Part shown: positions 24,496 to 33,408 of the stretch, piece after piece | Position numbering within the stretch: position 1 is the stretch's first letter | How the letters are laid out: every line of letters begins with the position of its first letter | From: Pseudomonas wuhanensis | GTDB taxonomy: Bacteria > Pseudomonadota > Gammaproteobacteria > Pseudomonadales > Pseudomonadaceae | DNA: 64,000 bases | Direction: 5' to 3' | NCBI RefSeq assembly: GCF_030687395.1 | Contig: NZ_CP117430.1 | Span: 2,852,001 to 2,916,000, forward strand | Program-made: the position numbers and the translations under genes | Notes under the pieces: model-generated | Database searches by the model: none | The model's input: the letters and a program-made list of their open reading frames with translations, nothing else | Told to the model about the DNA's origin: nothing

Positions 24496-27400
24496 TTAAA
24501 ATTCGTTCTCGTCGAGTTCGGCCATCAGCGCCTGCATCTCGTCATCGGACAGACCCGAAACGCTGAACTCGGTGCTCTGGGCTTCCGGTTGCGCGCTGTC
24601 GGCGGCCAGTGGCTGAGCGACTTCGGCCATGGCGGCGATGGTCTGGCGCTCGAAGACATGCTTGGCCGAGAGCGCAATCCCTTGCTCGTGGGCCTGGGCC
24701 ACCACTTGAAGGCTCAGGATCGAGTCGCCGCCAATGGCGAAAAAGTTCTCGGTGACGCTCACGCTCGACAGCTTCAAGACCTTGGCGATGATCGCTTGCA
24801 GGGTGGTCTCCATCGCGTTGCGCGGTGCCACGTGGGCGCCTTCGTCAAACTGGTCCGGGTCGGGCAACTGGCGGGTATCGAGCTTGCCGTTGGGGGTCCG
24901 CGGGAAGGTCGCCAGGGTCAGCACCCGGGCCGGCACCATGTACGAGGGCAGGCGTTCACCGAGGAAACGCTTGATCGCTTCCGAGTCCGGCGCATAACCA
25001 TGAGCCGCCACGATATAGGCCAGCAGACGCTTGCCGGCGGCGTGCTCTTGCACGATCACCGCGGCTTCGCGCACGTCGCTGTGGCTGCACAGTTGACGCT
25101 CGATTTCGCCGAGCTCGATGCGGTAGCCGCGCAACTTGACCTGATGGTCTTTGCGGCCGAGGAATGCCAGGCGCCCGTCCGCCAGCCAGCAGGCCAGGTC
25201 GCCGGTGCGGTAGGCGCGGGTGCCATCGGCGAGGGTGACGAAGGCTTTGGCGGTTTCTTCGGGCTTGTTGCGATAACCGCGGGCCAGGGTCGGGCCGGCG
25301 AGAACGATTTCCCCTGGTTCGCCGATGCCGCTGGTGATCCCGTGTTCGTTCAGCACGCGCAGATCCATGCCGGCGATCGGGCGTCCGATGCTCAGCGCCC
25401 GACTTGGGTCCAGCACTTCATAGGTGGCCCAGACCGTGGCTTCGGTGGGACCGTATTCGTTCACCAGTCGAGCCTGGGGCAAGGTCTTGCTGTGCTGGGC
25501 GATCAACGAAGGCGGGCAGGCTTCACCGGCAACAATCCAGCACTCGAGGCTGTCGGCACTTTCGGCGCGTTGCAGTTGGTCGAGCAGGGCTTGATAGAGC
25601 GACGGCAGCGACAGACCGTGACTGACCCGATACTGGGTAATCAACTGCGCCAGACGGGCCATCTCAAGTTCTTCGCCGGTAGCCGGCAATACCAGGCGCC
25701 CGCCCTGGGCCAGCGTCCAGAAAATCCCGGCGACCGAGCTGTCGAAGGCAAATGACGACAACAGCAGGTAGGCGCGCACCGGCGTCTCATAGGAAGCCAT
25801 GCGCACTTGGGTCGAGAAACTCAACGCACCGTGGCTGATTTCCACGGCTTTCGGTGCGCCAGTGGAACCGGAGGTGTAAATCAGATACGCCAGGTCGTCC
25901 GCAGGGGGCATCGGCAGTGGTGGCAGGTCGCTGGCGTTCGTCGCCTTCAGGTCATCGAGCACGAAGCGTTGCAGAGTGGCGGGCACGCTGTCGGCCAGTT
26001 CGGCGCTGACCACGATGTGCGCAATGGCGCTGTCGGCGAGCATGTAGGCGCGACGATCCGCCGGGTAAGTCGGATCAACCGGCACGTAAGCGCCTCCGGC
26101 CTTCAACACCGCCAGCATGGCCACAATGGCGGCGTTGCTGCGGGCGAACAGAATGCCTACGGGCACGCCTGGGCCGATGCCGGCCGCCACCAGTTGATGG
26201 GCCAGATGAGTCGCGCAGGCATCGAGGCGGGCGTAACTCAGGTCGCCGTCCTTGTCGCTGAGGGCGATGGCGTTCGGTTGTTGCTGAACCTGATGGGCAA
26301 TCAGCTCGACCAGCGTCACCGGTTCGATCAATGGCAAGTTCGGTTCGGTGCCAATAACCTGTGCCTGAAGCGGCCCGCTCAATGGTAGCTGAGCCCAGGC
26401 TTGCTGCGGATCGGCCAGCGCGCCCAGCAGCAGTTGCAGCCATTGCTCGGCGAGGCAGGCCGCTGCTTCGGCGCTTAATGTATGGCGGTCGTAAACCACC
26501 TGCGCGTGCAGGCTGTCGGGCAATTGACGTACGTTCAGGCAGGCCTTGACCGGGTTCATTACAGCGCTGGCAAAACGTTCCCGGGCATCGCCCGAACGCC
26601 AGGCAAAGGCGTAGCCGCCATTGAGGTTCCGGGTGTAATAGTCCTGCCAGCCGACCGTGCGCTCGACCGTGGCACCGACATGTTTGCTTTGAGCCAGCAG
26701 CGTCGCCTTGGCATCCAGATCGATGCGCACCGGCAGGCACTGCTCGAACAAACCCAACGCGCTTTCCAGTTCCGGGCCGCGGCTTTCGTGGATCAGGGTG
26801 ATCGGGACTTGCTGCTGGCCGGCCAAGCGTCCGAGTACGGCAGCCCAGGCCGTCAGCATCAGGTTCGAGGTCAGGGCCGGGTGGCGGGCGAGATCGGCGG
26901 GCAATGCCAGATCCACTCGCGCCGGTGCAAACCCGTTGCCGCTGGCCGATTCAAGCGACAGCTGCAAGGCCGGCTGTTCGGTTTCGCTCAGTGGTTTCCA
27001 GAAGTTCACGCCAGGGTGGTCCGGCTCGTCTTCTGTCAGGCTCCAGCGCCACTCGGCGTAGTCGGCATATTGCAGCGCTTCGGACAGATCCGGGGTGGCG
27101 TCTTGCAGCAGCGCAGCGGCCAGCAGTTTCAGGCTGGTGAGGTCGAAGTGGCTGCTGGCGGCGGTCAGGTCCAGCACCGACTGTTCATCCGTCATCCGCA
27201 CCAACGTCACGGCGAGCGGGCGGGTCCAGTCACGGGCCTGCGCGGCAAGATCGTTCAGCGCGGTGTCCTGCTCGGCGGGGCTGTACTGACGCAAGTCTTG
27301 CATGCTCACAGCCAGCGCGCAGGTTTCGTCAATCACCTGTACCGGCTGGCGCAAACCTGGCACCGGCATCAGGCGCGTGCGCAGGATTTCACTGTCGGCC

Positions 27401-27558
27401 ATCAGCGCCAGCAGACGGCTGTTCAGCGCATCGAGATCCACCGGCCGGGACAACGACCATTGCAAATGGCAACTGAACGGGTGTTCGGCCGCGCCGTTGA
27501 TGTGCGGGTACACAGATGCCTGTTGCGGCGAAATACGAAAACCTTGGAGTCCGCTCAT
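24496..27558 (-). CDS. NRPS, interface-like domain-A(His?)-T
   Basis: A 1020-residue single-module NRPS without its own active C domain. Residues 1-400 form a condensation-superfamily domain whose HHxxxDG region reads ASSHFDLT, with Ala134 and Ser135 replacing the catalytic His pair. The A domain covers about 425-900 (YTSGSTGAPK core) and the carrier Ser is 946 in GGDS. The hand-read code D-S-A-S-I-A-E-V-W-K shares D, S, A, E, V and K with the known His code D-S-E-L-T-A-E-V-C-K, so His is the likely substrate. The missing condensation function is supplied by the C domain ending the acyl-ligase protein encoded upstream. The neighbouring hydroxylase and the inactive C-like domain suggest that the carrier-bound His is beta-hydroxylated. 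ATG at 27558 is chosen over an in-frame TTG six bases earlier; the other ends are 52 and 114 nt from their neighbours. Confidence 0.88.
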   Translation of the reverse strand: MSGLQGFRISPQQASVYPHINGAAEHPFSCHLQWSLSRPVDLDALNSRLLALMADSEILRTRLMPVPGLRQPVQVIDETCALAVSMQDLRQYSPAEQDTALNDLAAQARDWTRPLAVTLVRMTDEQSVLDLTAASSHFDLTSLKLLAAALLQDATPDLSEALQYADYAEWRWSLTEDEPDHPGVNFWKPLSETEQPALQLSLESASGNGFAPARVDLALPADLARHPALTSNLMLTAWAAVLGRLAGQQQVPITLIHESRGPELESALGLFEQCLPVRIDLDAKATLLAQSKHVGATVERTVGWQDYYTRNLNGGYAFAWRSGDARERFASAVMNPVKACLNVRQLPDSLHAQVVYDRHTLSAEAAACLAEQWLQLLLGALADPQQAWAQLPLSGPLQAQVIGTEPNLPLIEPVTLVELIAHQVQQQPNAIALSDKDGDLSYARLDACATHLAHQLVAAGIGPGVPVGILFARSNAAIVAMLAVLKAGGAYVPVDPTYPADRRAYMLADSAIAHIVVSAELADSVPATLQRFVLDDLKATNASDLPPLPMPPADDLAYLIYTSGSTGAPKAVEISHGALSFSTQVRMASYETPVRAYLLLSSFAFDSSVAGIFWTLAQGGRLVLPATGEELEMARLAQLITQYRVSHGLSLPSLYQALLDQLQRAESADSLECWIVAGEACPPSLIAQHSKTLPQARLVNEYGPTEATVWATYEVLDPSRALSIGRPIAGMDLRVLNEHGITSGIGEPGEIVLAGPTLARGYRNKPEETAKAFVTLADGTRAYRTGDLACWLADGRLAFLGRKDHQVKLRGYRIELGEIERQLCSHSDVREAAVIVQEHAAGKRLLAYIVAAHGYAPDSEAIKRFLGERLPSYMVPARVLTLATFPRTPNGKLDTRQLPDPDQFDEGAHVAPRNAMETTLQAIIAKVLKLSSVSVTENFFAIGGDSILSLQVVAQAHEQGIALSAKHVFERQTIAAMAEVAQPLAADSAQPEAQSTEFSVSGLSDDEMQALMAELDENEF

Positions 27559-27672
27559 GTTCAACTCGACTAAAAATGGGGGTTAAACCTGGGCCATGGC
27601 AGAGGTGCCGAGGCTCGCTGACCGGTTGTCAGGTGAGCCTCTTGCGATCAGCTGATGTGCCCTTTGAAATGG

Positions 27673-28719
27673 TCAGACGGCGACGTCGCTTTGCAGCAGG
27701 GCTTCTGCCATGCCGGTCATGATTGCGCGCTTGCCGGTGAAGGGTTCGCGACCATGCACCGCGAGCATGTTGTCGATGAACAACACGTCGCCCTGCTGCC
27801 AGCTGAATCGCACCAGCGAGTCGAGGTAGGCCGCACGCAGCGACTCCAGTACGTGCGGTTCGATCGGTTCGCCGTCGCCATAAAAGGTGTTGGTAGGCAG
27901 GTCGAGGTCGTTGAAGTTGCTTTGCAGCGAATCGCGGATCACCGGTGGCAGGGTGCTGATGTGGAAGAAGGTCGCGTGGTTGAACCAGACTTCTTCACCG
28001 GTACGCGGATGACGCACCACCGCCGGCCCGCGCTGACGGGTACGCAGGCGGTTGTTTTCCTTCCATTCCACTTCAATGCCGACGCTGGCGCAGTAGGCTT
28101 CCACTTCACTGCGGTCTTCGGACTGGAACACGGTCTGCCACGGCAGGCCGAAACCGTCGCCGTAGTTGCGCACGTACAGCACGCCTTTTTCGCGGAACCG
28201 CGCTTCGATCTCGGGGCTGATGCTGGCCTTCACCGCACGGGTCGAGCCGATGGGGGTTTCGCCACCGGTCTGGGACGGAATGTGGCAGTAGAAGAACAGC
28301 CGAAGCGGGAAGCGTGGGGAATAGGAATGTTCGTTGTGCGGGAAAATCATCTGGTCGGCCGGGTAGTCGGTCGAGGTGTAGATGTTGCCGCCGACCCGAG
28401 TGCGCGGCGAGGCGCGGAACATGTATTCCAGCGCGCCGGGGGAGAGCGCAGCGATGACCTGATCGAATTGCTCCACGGACAGCACCGAGAACCCGCGAAA
28501 CAGCAGGGCGCCGTATTGCAGCAGTTTTTTCTCCAGAGACTCGCGTTCACCGGTCGCCCAGGCGACCAGATCGACGCCGCCGACCACTGGTTCAATCACC
28601 AGCGGCAAAGCGTGGTCCGGGCTCAGCAGACGTTCGCTGACCAGTTGCTGTTCCGAGACGTTCATGGCTTTGCGGCGCACGGCGCCAAGGGCACGAGACG
28701 ATGGGGGCACGATAGACAT
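27673..28719 (-). CDS. SyrP/TauD-like Fe(II)/2-oxoglutarate amino acid beta-hydroxylase
   Basis: A 348-residue member of the TauD/SyrP family, which hydroxylates the beta-carbon of carrier-bound residues using Fe(II), O2 and 2-oxoglutarate. The metal triad is visible as HNE (His128, Glu130) and a distal His322 in AVHGREPF, with Arg331 placed to bind 2-oxoglutarate. The central motifs TGGETPI and RNYGDGFGLPWQ are shared with the second hydroxylase at 32173-33150. It lies between the acyl-ligase/C protein and the His-module NRPS, 18 nt after the former, so it is translated with both. That placement favours His (module 1, and perhaps the last module) as its substrate, but this is inference. The ATG at 28719 is preferred to a TTG at 28731; another ATG at 28665 is possible. 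Confidence 0.88.
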   Translation of the reverse strand: MSIVPPSSRALGAVRRKAMNVSEQQLVSERLLSPDHALPLVIEPVVGGVDLVAWATGERESLEKKLLQYGALLFRGFSVLSVEQFDQVIAALSPGALEYMFRASPRTRVGGNIYTSTDYPADQMIFPHNEHSYSPRFPLRLFFYCHIPSQTGGETPIGSTRAVKASISPEIEARFREKGVLYVRNYGDGFGLPWQTVFQSEDRSEVEAYCASVGIEVEWKENNRLRTRQRGPAVVRHPRTGEEVWFNHATFFHISTLPPVIRDSLQSNFNDLDLPTNTFYGDGEPIEPHVLESLRAAYLDSLVRFSWQQGDVLFIDNMLAVHGREPFTGKRAIMTGMAEALLQSDVAV

Positions 28720-28736
28720 AAAGGCATCCAACTCGG

Positions 28737-31700
28737 TTAAAGGGTCAATGAGCGACGTTTGGTTTGCTTCATCTGGCTGCGACCGGCCAGGGCTTGGGAC
28801 TGTTGGCGTTCACGCTGGAACGCCTGATCCCGGGTACCCAGCCGTTCGGCCAGTGCCGACAGCGGTTCGTCCAGCAGGTTTTGGATCTCGTCCAGCAGGT
28901 AGGTCCACAGGTGTTGCAGGCGCAGGGCGCGATCCTGATCGAAGTATTCGCCGCGGTACTTGAGGGTCGCGTCGATGCCTGCGGCGCCATGCACCAGATC
29001 GAGCACCAGGTGGAAATCTCCCGGCGCTTGCGCCACGTCCAGCGCGGTCATGTGCGCACCGGCGATAGCGGTCGGGGTTACCCGTGACGGTTGATAGTTG
29101 AGTTTGACCTGGAACAGCGGCGAGTGATCCGGGCGGCGCTCCGGCGCCAGCGCCGACACCACCAGATCGAAAGGCAGGCCCTGGTGGGCATAAGCCAATC
29201 GCGCCTCATCGCGCACCCGTTCAAGGAAACCGGCCAGTGTCGGTTCGCCGTGCAGGTCACAGCGCAGGGTCAGCTGGTTGACGAAGAAGCCGATGACGTC
29301 GTTGTGTTCCGCCAGCGGACGGCCGCTGACATCGGTGCCCAGCAGAAACTGTTGCTGCCCGCCGAGTTGCTTGAGCACCAGCTGATAGCTGGCCAAAAGC
29401 AGCATGAACAGGGTCATGCCTTGCTCGCGTGCTAGCGCTGCAAGGTGTTCGCAGGTGGCCTGGGGCACCGTGAAGTTCAGACTGTGCTCGCCCTGGGTCT
29501 GGCCGCTGCCACCCAGTTCGAGGGTTTGTGGCATGTTTGCCAGATGCTCACGCCAGAAGACTTGTTCGGTGGCGATCCGCTGTTCGCTCCAGTGCATGGC
29601 TTCCCATTGGGCGAAATCCAGGTACTGCACTGGCAATTCGTCGTCGGTGGCGCCTGCCAGTTCCGCCAGCAGCACTTGCGCCGAGCGCCCGTCGAAAGCG
29701 ATGTGATGCAGGGTCAGCAGCAGGTCATGCTGCTGGTCATTCCGGCTGAGCAACTGCGCACGCAGCAGCGGTCCGGTTTCGAGTTCGACCGGTGTGGCGT
29801 GTTCGTTGGCCAGGTTGTCGCTGAGTGCTTGTTGCTGCTGCGACTCGCTCTGATCACGCAGGTCATGCCAGGTCAGCGGTACGTCCGTGGCCGGCAAAAC
29901 CTGTTGCTGGGGGCCATCGATACTGTCGCGATACACCGTGCGCAATACGCTGTGCCGTATGACCAGATTGTTCAGCCGCAGCGCCAGGGTTTCAATGTCC
30001 AGTGGGCCTTGCAGGCTCAGGTGCAACACCAGGTTGTGCCGGGTATCGTCCGGGTTCAATTGACGCAAGAACCACAGGCGACTTTGCGCGAATGATTGAC
30101 GACTTTGGCCGACACCCGCACGCGCGATCGATGGGCTGGTCGCTGGCGACGGCTCGCTCAGGAAAACCTGCAAGGCCAGCGCCCATTGCGCCAGGGTTTG
30201 TTCGCCGAACAGGCATTGGGTGTCAAGGCTCCAGCCCAGATCCTTGTACAGGCGAGCGGCAAAATCGGCCACGCTGATGGAGTCCAGGCCGAGGCCGATC
30301 AGGCTGAGTTCAAAGTCTGCCGCGATGTACGGATTGACCTCGCGCAGGGTTTGCTCAAGCCATTGGCGGCACGCGGGCTGTGCGAGTTGCGGTGTACTGC
30401 CCACCAGGTGCTTCAGTTGAACGAGGTCAATGGTTTCGCTGTTCGAGGCGATCTGCCCACCGCTTTGGGCGATGATGCTCAAGGTGCCGGCAGCCAATTG
30501 TTTGCGCGCGCCTTGACGGGCGATTTTGCCGCTGGTGGTCATCGGGATAGTGCCGGCTTCCACCAGCACGATCTGATCGATGCCGCAGTCGGCGGCTTCG
30601 CGCACGGCGTTTTGAATCGACGCGAACAGCGCCGGGTGATGCGCCGGGTCGACGAACTTGCGCTGTGGCTCGGCGACGATCACCAGTTTCTCGCGGCCCA
30701 GCACCGGGTCCATTTCCGAGAACGCGGCGATGCGCCCAGTGCGAATGCCCGGCTCGGCATCGGTAATGGCGAATTCGATGTCGTGGGGGTACAGGTTGCG
30801 CCCATTGAGAATCAGCAAGTCCTTGAGTCGCCCGCAGATCACCACCTGACCTTCGTGCATGAAGCCCAGATCACCGGAACGCAGGTAATTGCCGGGTTCG
30901 CCGACAATCCGTGCCTCAAAGGCTTCGCGACTGGCTTCGGGGTTTTTCCAGTAGGCTTCGGCGTTGCTCGGGCCTTTCAACCAGACTTCGCCAATGCGAT
31001 CGGCGTTGCAGCGTTCATGGCTTTGTGGGTCGACGATGGCGATGCTGTGCAGCGCTTGCGGATAACCGCAGGCGACGAACTCCACGGCGGCGGCATCGGT
31101 GGCCGCCAACACGGCGCGACCGGTTTCCAGCACGGCTTTGTCCAGGCGCAGCACCACTGGCAAAGCATCGGCCGGCGTGGCACTGACACACAGCGTCGCT
31201 TCGGCCTGGCCGTAACCGGGGCTGATTGCCAACGGGTTGAGACCGCAAGGGGCAAAACGCTGGGCGAAGGCTTCGAGGGTACCGGGATGGATCGGTTCGG
31301 CACCGTTGATTGCGTGTTGCCAGGCGCTCAAGTCGAGCTGTGCGATGAGGTTGTCGCTGACCACCCGGTTGCACAGGGCATAGGCGAAGTTGGGGGCGAA
31401 ACTGGCGGTGGCGCGGTAGCGGCTCAACGCTTGCAGCCAGGTCGACGGCGCGTTGACGAAGGTCTGCGAGGCCATCAGGTAGCAAGGCATGCCGCTGTAA
31501 AGCGGGGCCAACATGCCGCCGATCAGACCCATGTCGTGGTACAGCGGCAGCCAGTTGACCATGCCGCCATGCTCATCGAAGCCGTAAGCCTGGCGCATCA
31601 GTTCGACGTTGGCGATCAAGTTGCGCTGGCGTACTTCAACGCCTTTGGGCGTGCCGGTGGAGCCGGAGGTGTATTGCAGGAATGCCACCGTCGCACCATC

Positions 31701-32165
31701 GACATCCGGCCGTTGCCACTCACTGGCTGGCGGCGTGCCGAGATCCTGGACCGTCAACACGTCGACCTGGCCTTCCACCAGTTCCAGCAAACCCTGGCAA
31801 TGATCCGCAGGCGAGAGGATCAGCGCCGGTTCGGCATCCACCACCACTTTGCGCACCCGGTCCAGGTGGCGCGGTTTGCGCGACGGTGGCGGGAACAACG
31901 GCACGGCGATCAGGCCGGCATATAAACAGGCGCAAAACGCACGGGCATAGTCGAGGCTGCTGGGCAGCATCAACAACACGCGATCGCCCGGCGCGTAGCG
32001 CGATTGCAACGCGGCCGCCAGCGATCGGGACTGCTCGTGCAATTGGGCAAAGGTCAGGGTTTCGCCGATCTCGACGCCGTCCGGCAAGAAGTGCAGGGCA
32101 GCACGCTGCGGGAAGTGCAGGGCGTTGGCCTCCAGCACTTCGATCCAGTGATTGAATGAAAACAT
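28737..32165 (-). CDS. Fatty-acyl-AMP ligase-ACP-C starter protein
   Basis: This 1142-residue protein starts the lipopeptide. Residues 1-580 are a fatty-acyl-AMP ligase (YTSGSTGTPKGVEV near 165-178, NWLPLYHDMGL near 204), which adenylates a fatty acid and loads it on the following carrier (phosphopantetheine Ser629 in LGLDS). Residues 680-1120 are a condensation domain with intact HHIAFDG (His 820-821), which would join the acyl group to the first amino acid. No A domain follows: that module continues in the NRPS at 24496-27558, with a hydroxylase gene in between. Chain length cannot be read from sequence; octanoyl would fit the corrugatin family. The ATG at 32165 lies 7 nt after the upstream stop; a GTG at 32204 would overlap that gene and lacks support. 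Confidence 0.92.
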   Translation of the reverse strand: MFSFNHWIEVLEANALHFPQRAALHFLPDGVEIGETLTFAQLHEQSRSLAAALQSRYAPGDRVLLMLPSSLDYARAFCACLYAGLIAVPLFPPPSRKPRHLDRVRKVVVDAEPALILSPADHCQGLLELVEGQVDVLTVQDLGTPPASEWQRPDVDGATVAFLQYTSGSTGTPKGVEVRQRNLIANVELMRQAYGFDEHGGMVNWLPLYHDMGLIGGMLAPLYSGMPCYLMASQTFVNAPSTWLQALSRYRATASFAPNFAYALCNRVVSDNLIAQLDLSAWQHAINGAEPIHPGTLEAFAQRFAPCGLNPLAISPGYGQAEATLCVSATPADALPVVLRLDKAVLETGRAVLAATDAAAVEFVACGYPQALHSIAIVDPQSHERCNADRIGEVWLKGPSNAEAYWKNPEASREAFEARIVGEPGNYLRSGDLGFMHEGQVVICGRLKDLLILNGRNLYPHDIEFAITDAEPGIRTGRIAAFSEMDPVLGREKLVIVAEPQRKFVDPAHHPALFASIQNAVREAADCGIDQIVLVEAGTIPMTTSGKIARQGARKQLAAGTLSIIAQSGGQIASNSETIDLVQLKHLVGSTPQLAQPACRQWLEQTLREVNPYIAADFELSLIGLGLDSISVADFAARLYKDLGWSLDTQCLFGEQTLAQWALALQVFLSEPSPATSPSIARAGVGQSRQSFAQSRLWFLRQLNPDDTRHNLVLHLSLQGPLDIETLALRLNNLVIRHSVLRTVYRDSIDGPQQQVLPATDVPLTWHDLRDQSESQQQQALSDNLANEHATPVELETGPLLRAQLLSRNDQQHDLLLTLHHIAFDGRSAQVLLAELAGATDDELPVQYLDFAQWEAMHWSEQRIATEQVFWREHLANMPQTLELGGSGQTQGEHSLNFTVPQATCEHLAALAREQGMTLFMLLLASYQLVLKQLGGQQQFLLGTDVSGRPLAEHNDVIGFFVNQLTLRCDLHGEPTLAGFLERVRDEARLAYAHQGLPFDLVVSALAPERRPDHSPLFQVKLNYQPSRVTPTAIAGAHMTALDVAQAPGDFHLVLDLVHGAAGIDATLKYRGEYFDQDRALRLQHLWTYLLDEIQNLLDEPLSALAERLGTRDQAFQRERQQSQALAGRSQMKQTKRRSLTL

Positions 32166-32172
32166 GTGCAAT

Positions 32173-33150
32173 TCACGCCATGGCAACGATGACTTTGCGG
32201 TCACCGGTGTAAGGATTGCGGCCGTGAGCGACCAGTCGATTGTCGAGCATCAGGATGTCGCCGGGCTGCCAGGGGAAACTGATGGCGGTCTGGCGATAGA
32301 CCTCGCGCACGGTGTCGAGCACATCGTCGGGAATCGCCGAGCCGTCGCCGAAGTAGACGTGGCGTGGCAGGTTCTCTTCACCCACCGCCGCCAGCAGGCT
32401 GGCGCGTACACCCGGTTCAATGGCCGAAACGTGGAACAGGTGCGCCTGGTTGAACCAGACCCACTCTCCGCTATCGGGATGCTGCAGCACGGCGGCGCAA
32501 CGCTGACGGGTGCGCAGGTCGCCATCGGCTTTCCATTCCCACTCGATGCCGTTGTCCAGGCAGTAACGTTCAACCTGGGCGCGGTCTTCGGTGTTGAAGA
32601 CTTTCTGCCAGGGCAGATCCAGTGCGCCGCTGTAATTGCGCACATATAGAAGCTCACGGCTGGCAAACAGCTCGCGGATCTCGGCGGGCATGCGCTGGTA
32701 GATCAGGCGGCTGTCGGCAATCGGCGTTTCGCCACCGGTTTCACTGGCCTTGATGCAGTGGAACCAGATGCGCGCAGGCCATGGCCGGGTGTAGGCCTGC
32801 TCGTTGTGCAAGGGGATGAATTGATGAGCCGGGTATTCGGTGGAGCTGTACACCCCGGCGAAGACTTTGCTGCGTGGCGTGGAGCCGAATTCGTAGCTGG
32901 CCAGCGGTGCGCCGAAACTGGCGGCGAAGCGCTTGAAATCGATGGGCGTGGCGACGGTAAAACCACGAAACAGCACCCCGCCAACGGTGGTCAGTGCATG
33001 GGGCAGGCTGTCGCGGATCGACGCGTCGAGATCATGAATCGACTGTCCCGGCGTGGCCTGTACCAGCATGGGTAATGACAGTTCGCTGCCATCCGCTGGA
33101 GCAATGGAAAAAGGCTCGGAACGCCCGTTCAGGTGTTCGATTGAGGTCAT
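32173..33150 (-). CDS. SyrP/TauD-like Fe(II)/2-oxoglutarate amino acid beta-hydroxylase (first gene of the operon)
   Basis: A 325-residue Fe(II)/2-oxoglutarate dioxygenase. The facial triad is LHNEQAY (His115, Glu117) and His309 in VAHGRNPY, with Arg318 as probable 2-oxoglutarate ligand; TGGETPI (139-144) and RNYSGALDLPWQ are family motifs. It is a paralogue of the enzyme at 27673-28719. With two beta-hydroxylases and both His- and Asp-type modules in the line, this one is the better candidate for Asp, acting with the inactive epimerase-like domain after the Asp carrier, but the sequence alone does not settle it. ATG at 33150 is preceded by GAAGGA. It is the first gene downstream of the divergent promoter region and is followed within 7 nt by the acyl-ligase gene, so it heads the siderophore operon. 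Confidence 0.9.
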   Translation of the reverse strand: MTSIEHLNGRSEPFSIAPADGSELSLPMLVQATPGQSIHDLDASIRDSLPHALTTVGGVLFRGFTVATPIDFKRFAASFGAPLASYEFGSTPRSKVFAGVYSSTEYPAHQFIPLHNEQAYTRPWPARIWFHCIKASETGGETPIADSRLIYQRMPAEIRELFASRELLYVRNYSGALDLPWQKVFNTEDRAQVERYCLDNGIEWEWKADGDLRTRQRCAAVLQHPDSGEWVWFNQAHLFHVSAIEPGVRASLLAAVGEENLPRHVYFGDGSAIPDDVLDTVREVYRQTAISFPWQPGDILMLDNRLVAHGRNPYTGDRKVIVAMA

Positions 33151-33408
33151 CCTTGCACATCCTTCTTATCTTTATTTCGACCAGTCGCAGCAGCGTGGGC
33201 AGACCTGAAAACAGAGGCAGAGGTTGCCGGCGCAAAGCGTGACTGAATGTATTCGCTCTGATACACGGCGGCATATTAGTTACAAATGAGATGGATTATC
33301 AATCTTATTCCTTTAAATTTTTTTTTGAATTAGACTCCGCCCCGCTGGCGCAAAACAGCATTCGGCCGGCTGAAAAAACAACAAATATCTGTCGCAGGGG
33401 AGCGGGGC
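33151..33408. promoter_or_regulatory. Divergent promoter region between siderophore operon and receptor
   Basis: 258 bp of AT-rich sequence separating two divergent start codons. It must carry promoters for both the biosynthetic operon (leftward) and the receptor/aminotransferase pair (rightward). A Fur-box-like site lies inside. No ECF-type sigma gene was seen nearby. Confidence 0.7.
33282..33300. promoter_or_regulatory. Fur-box-like site
   Basis: acaaatgagatggattatc matches 12 of 19 positions of the consensus GATAATGATAATCATTATC, and its right half GATTATC is nearly perfect. The position, about 110 bp from the receptor start and 130 bp from the hydroxylase start, suits iron repression of both directions. 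The match is by eye. Confidence 0.5.
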
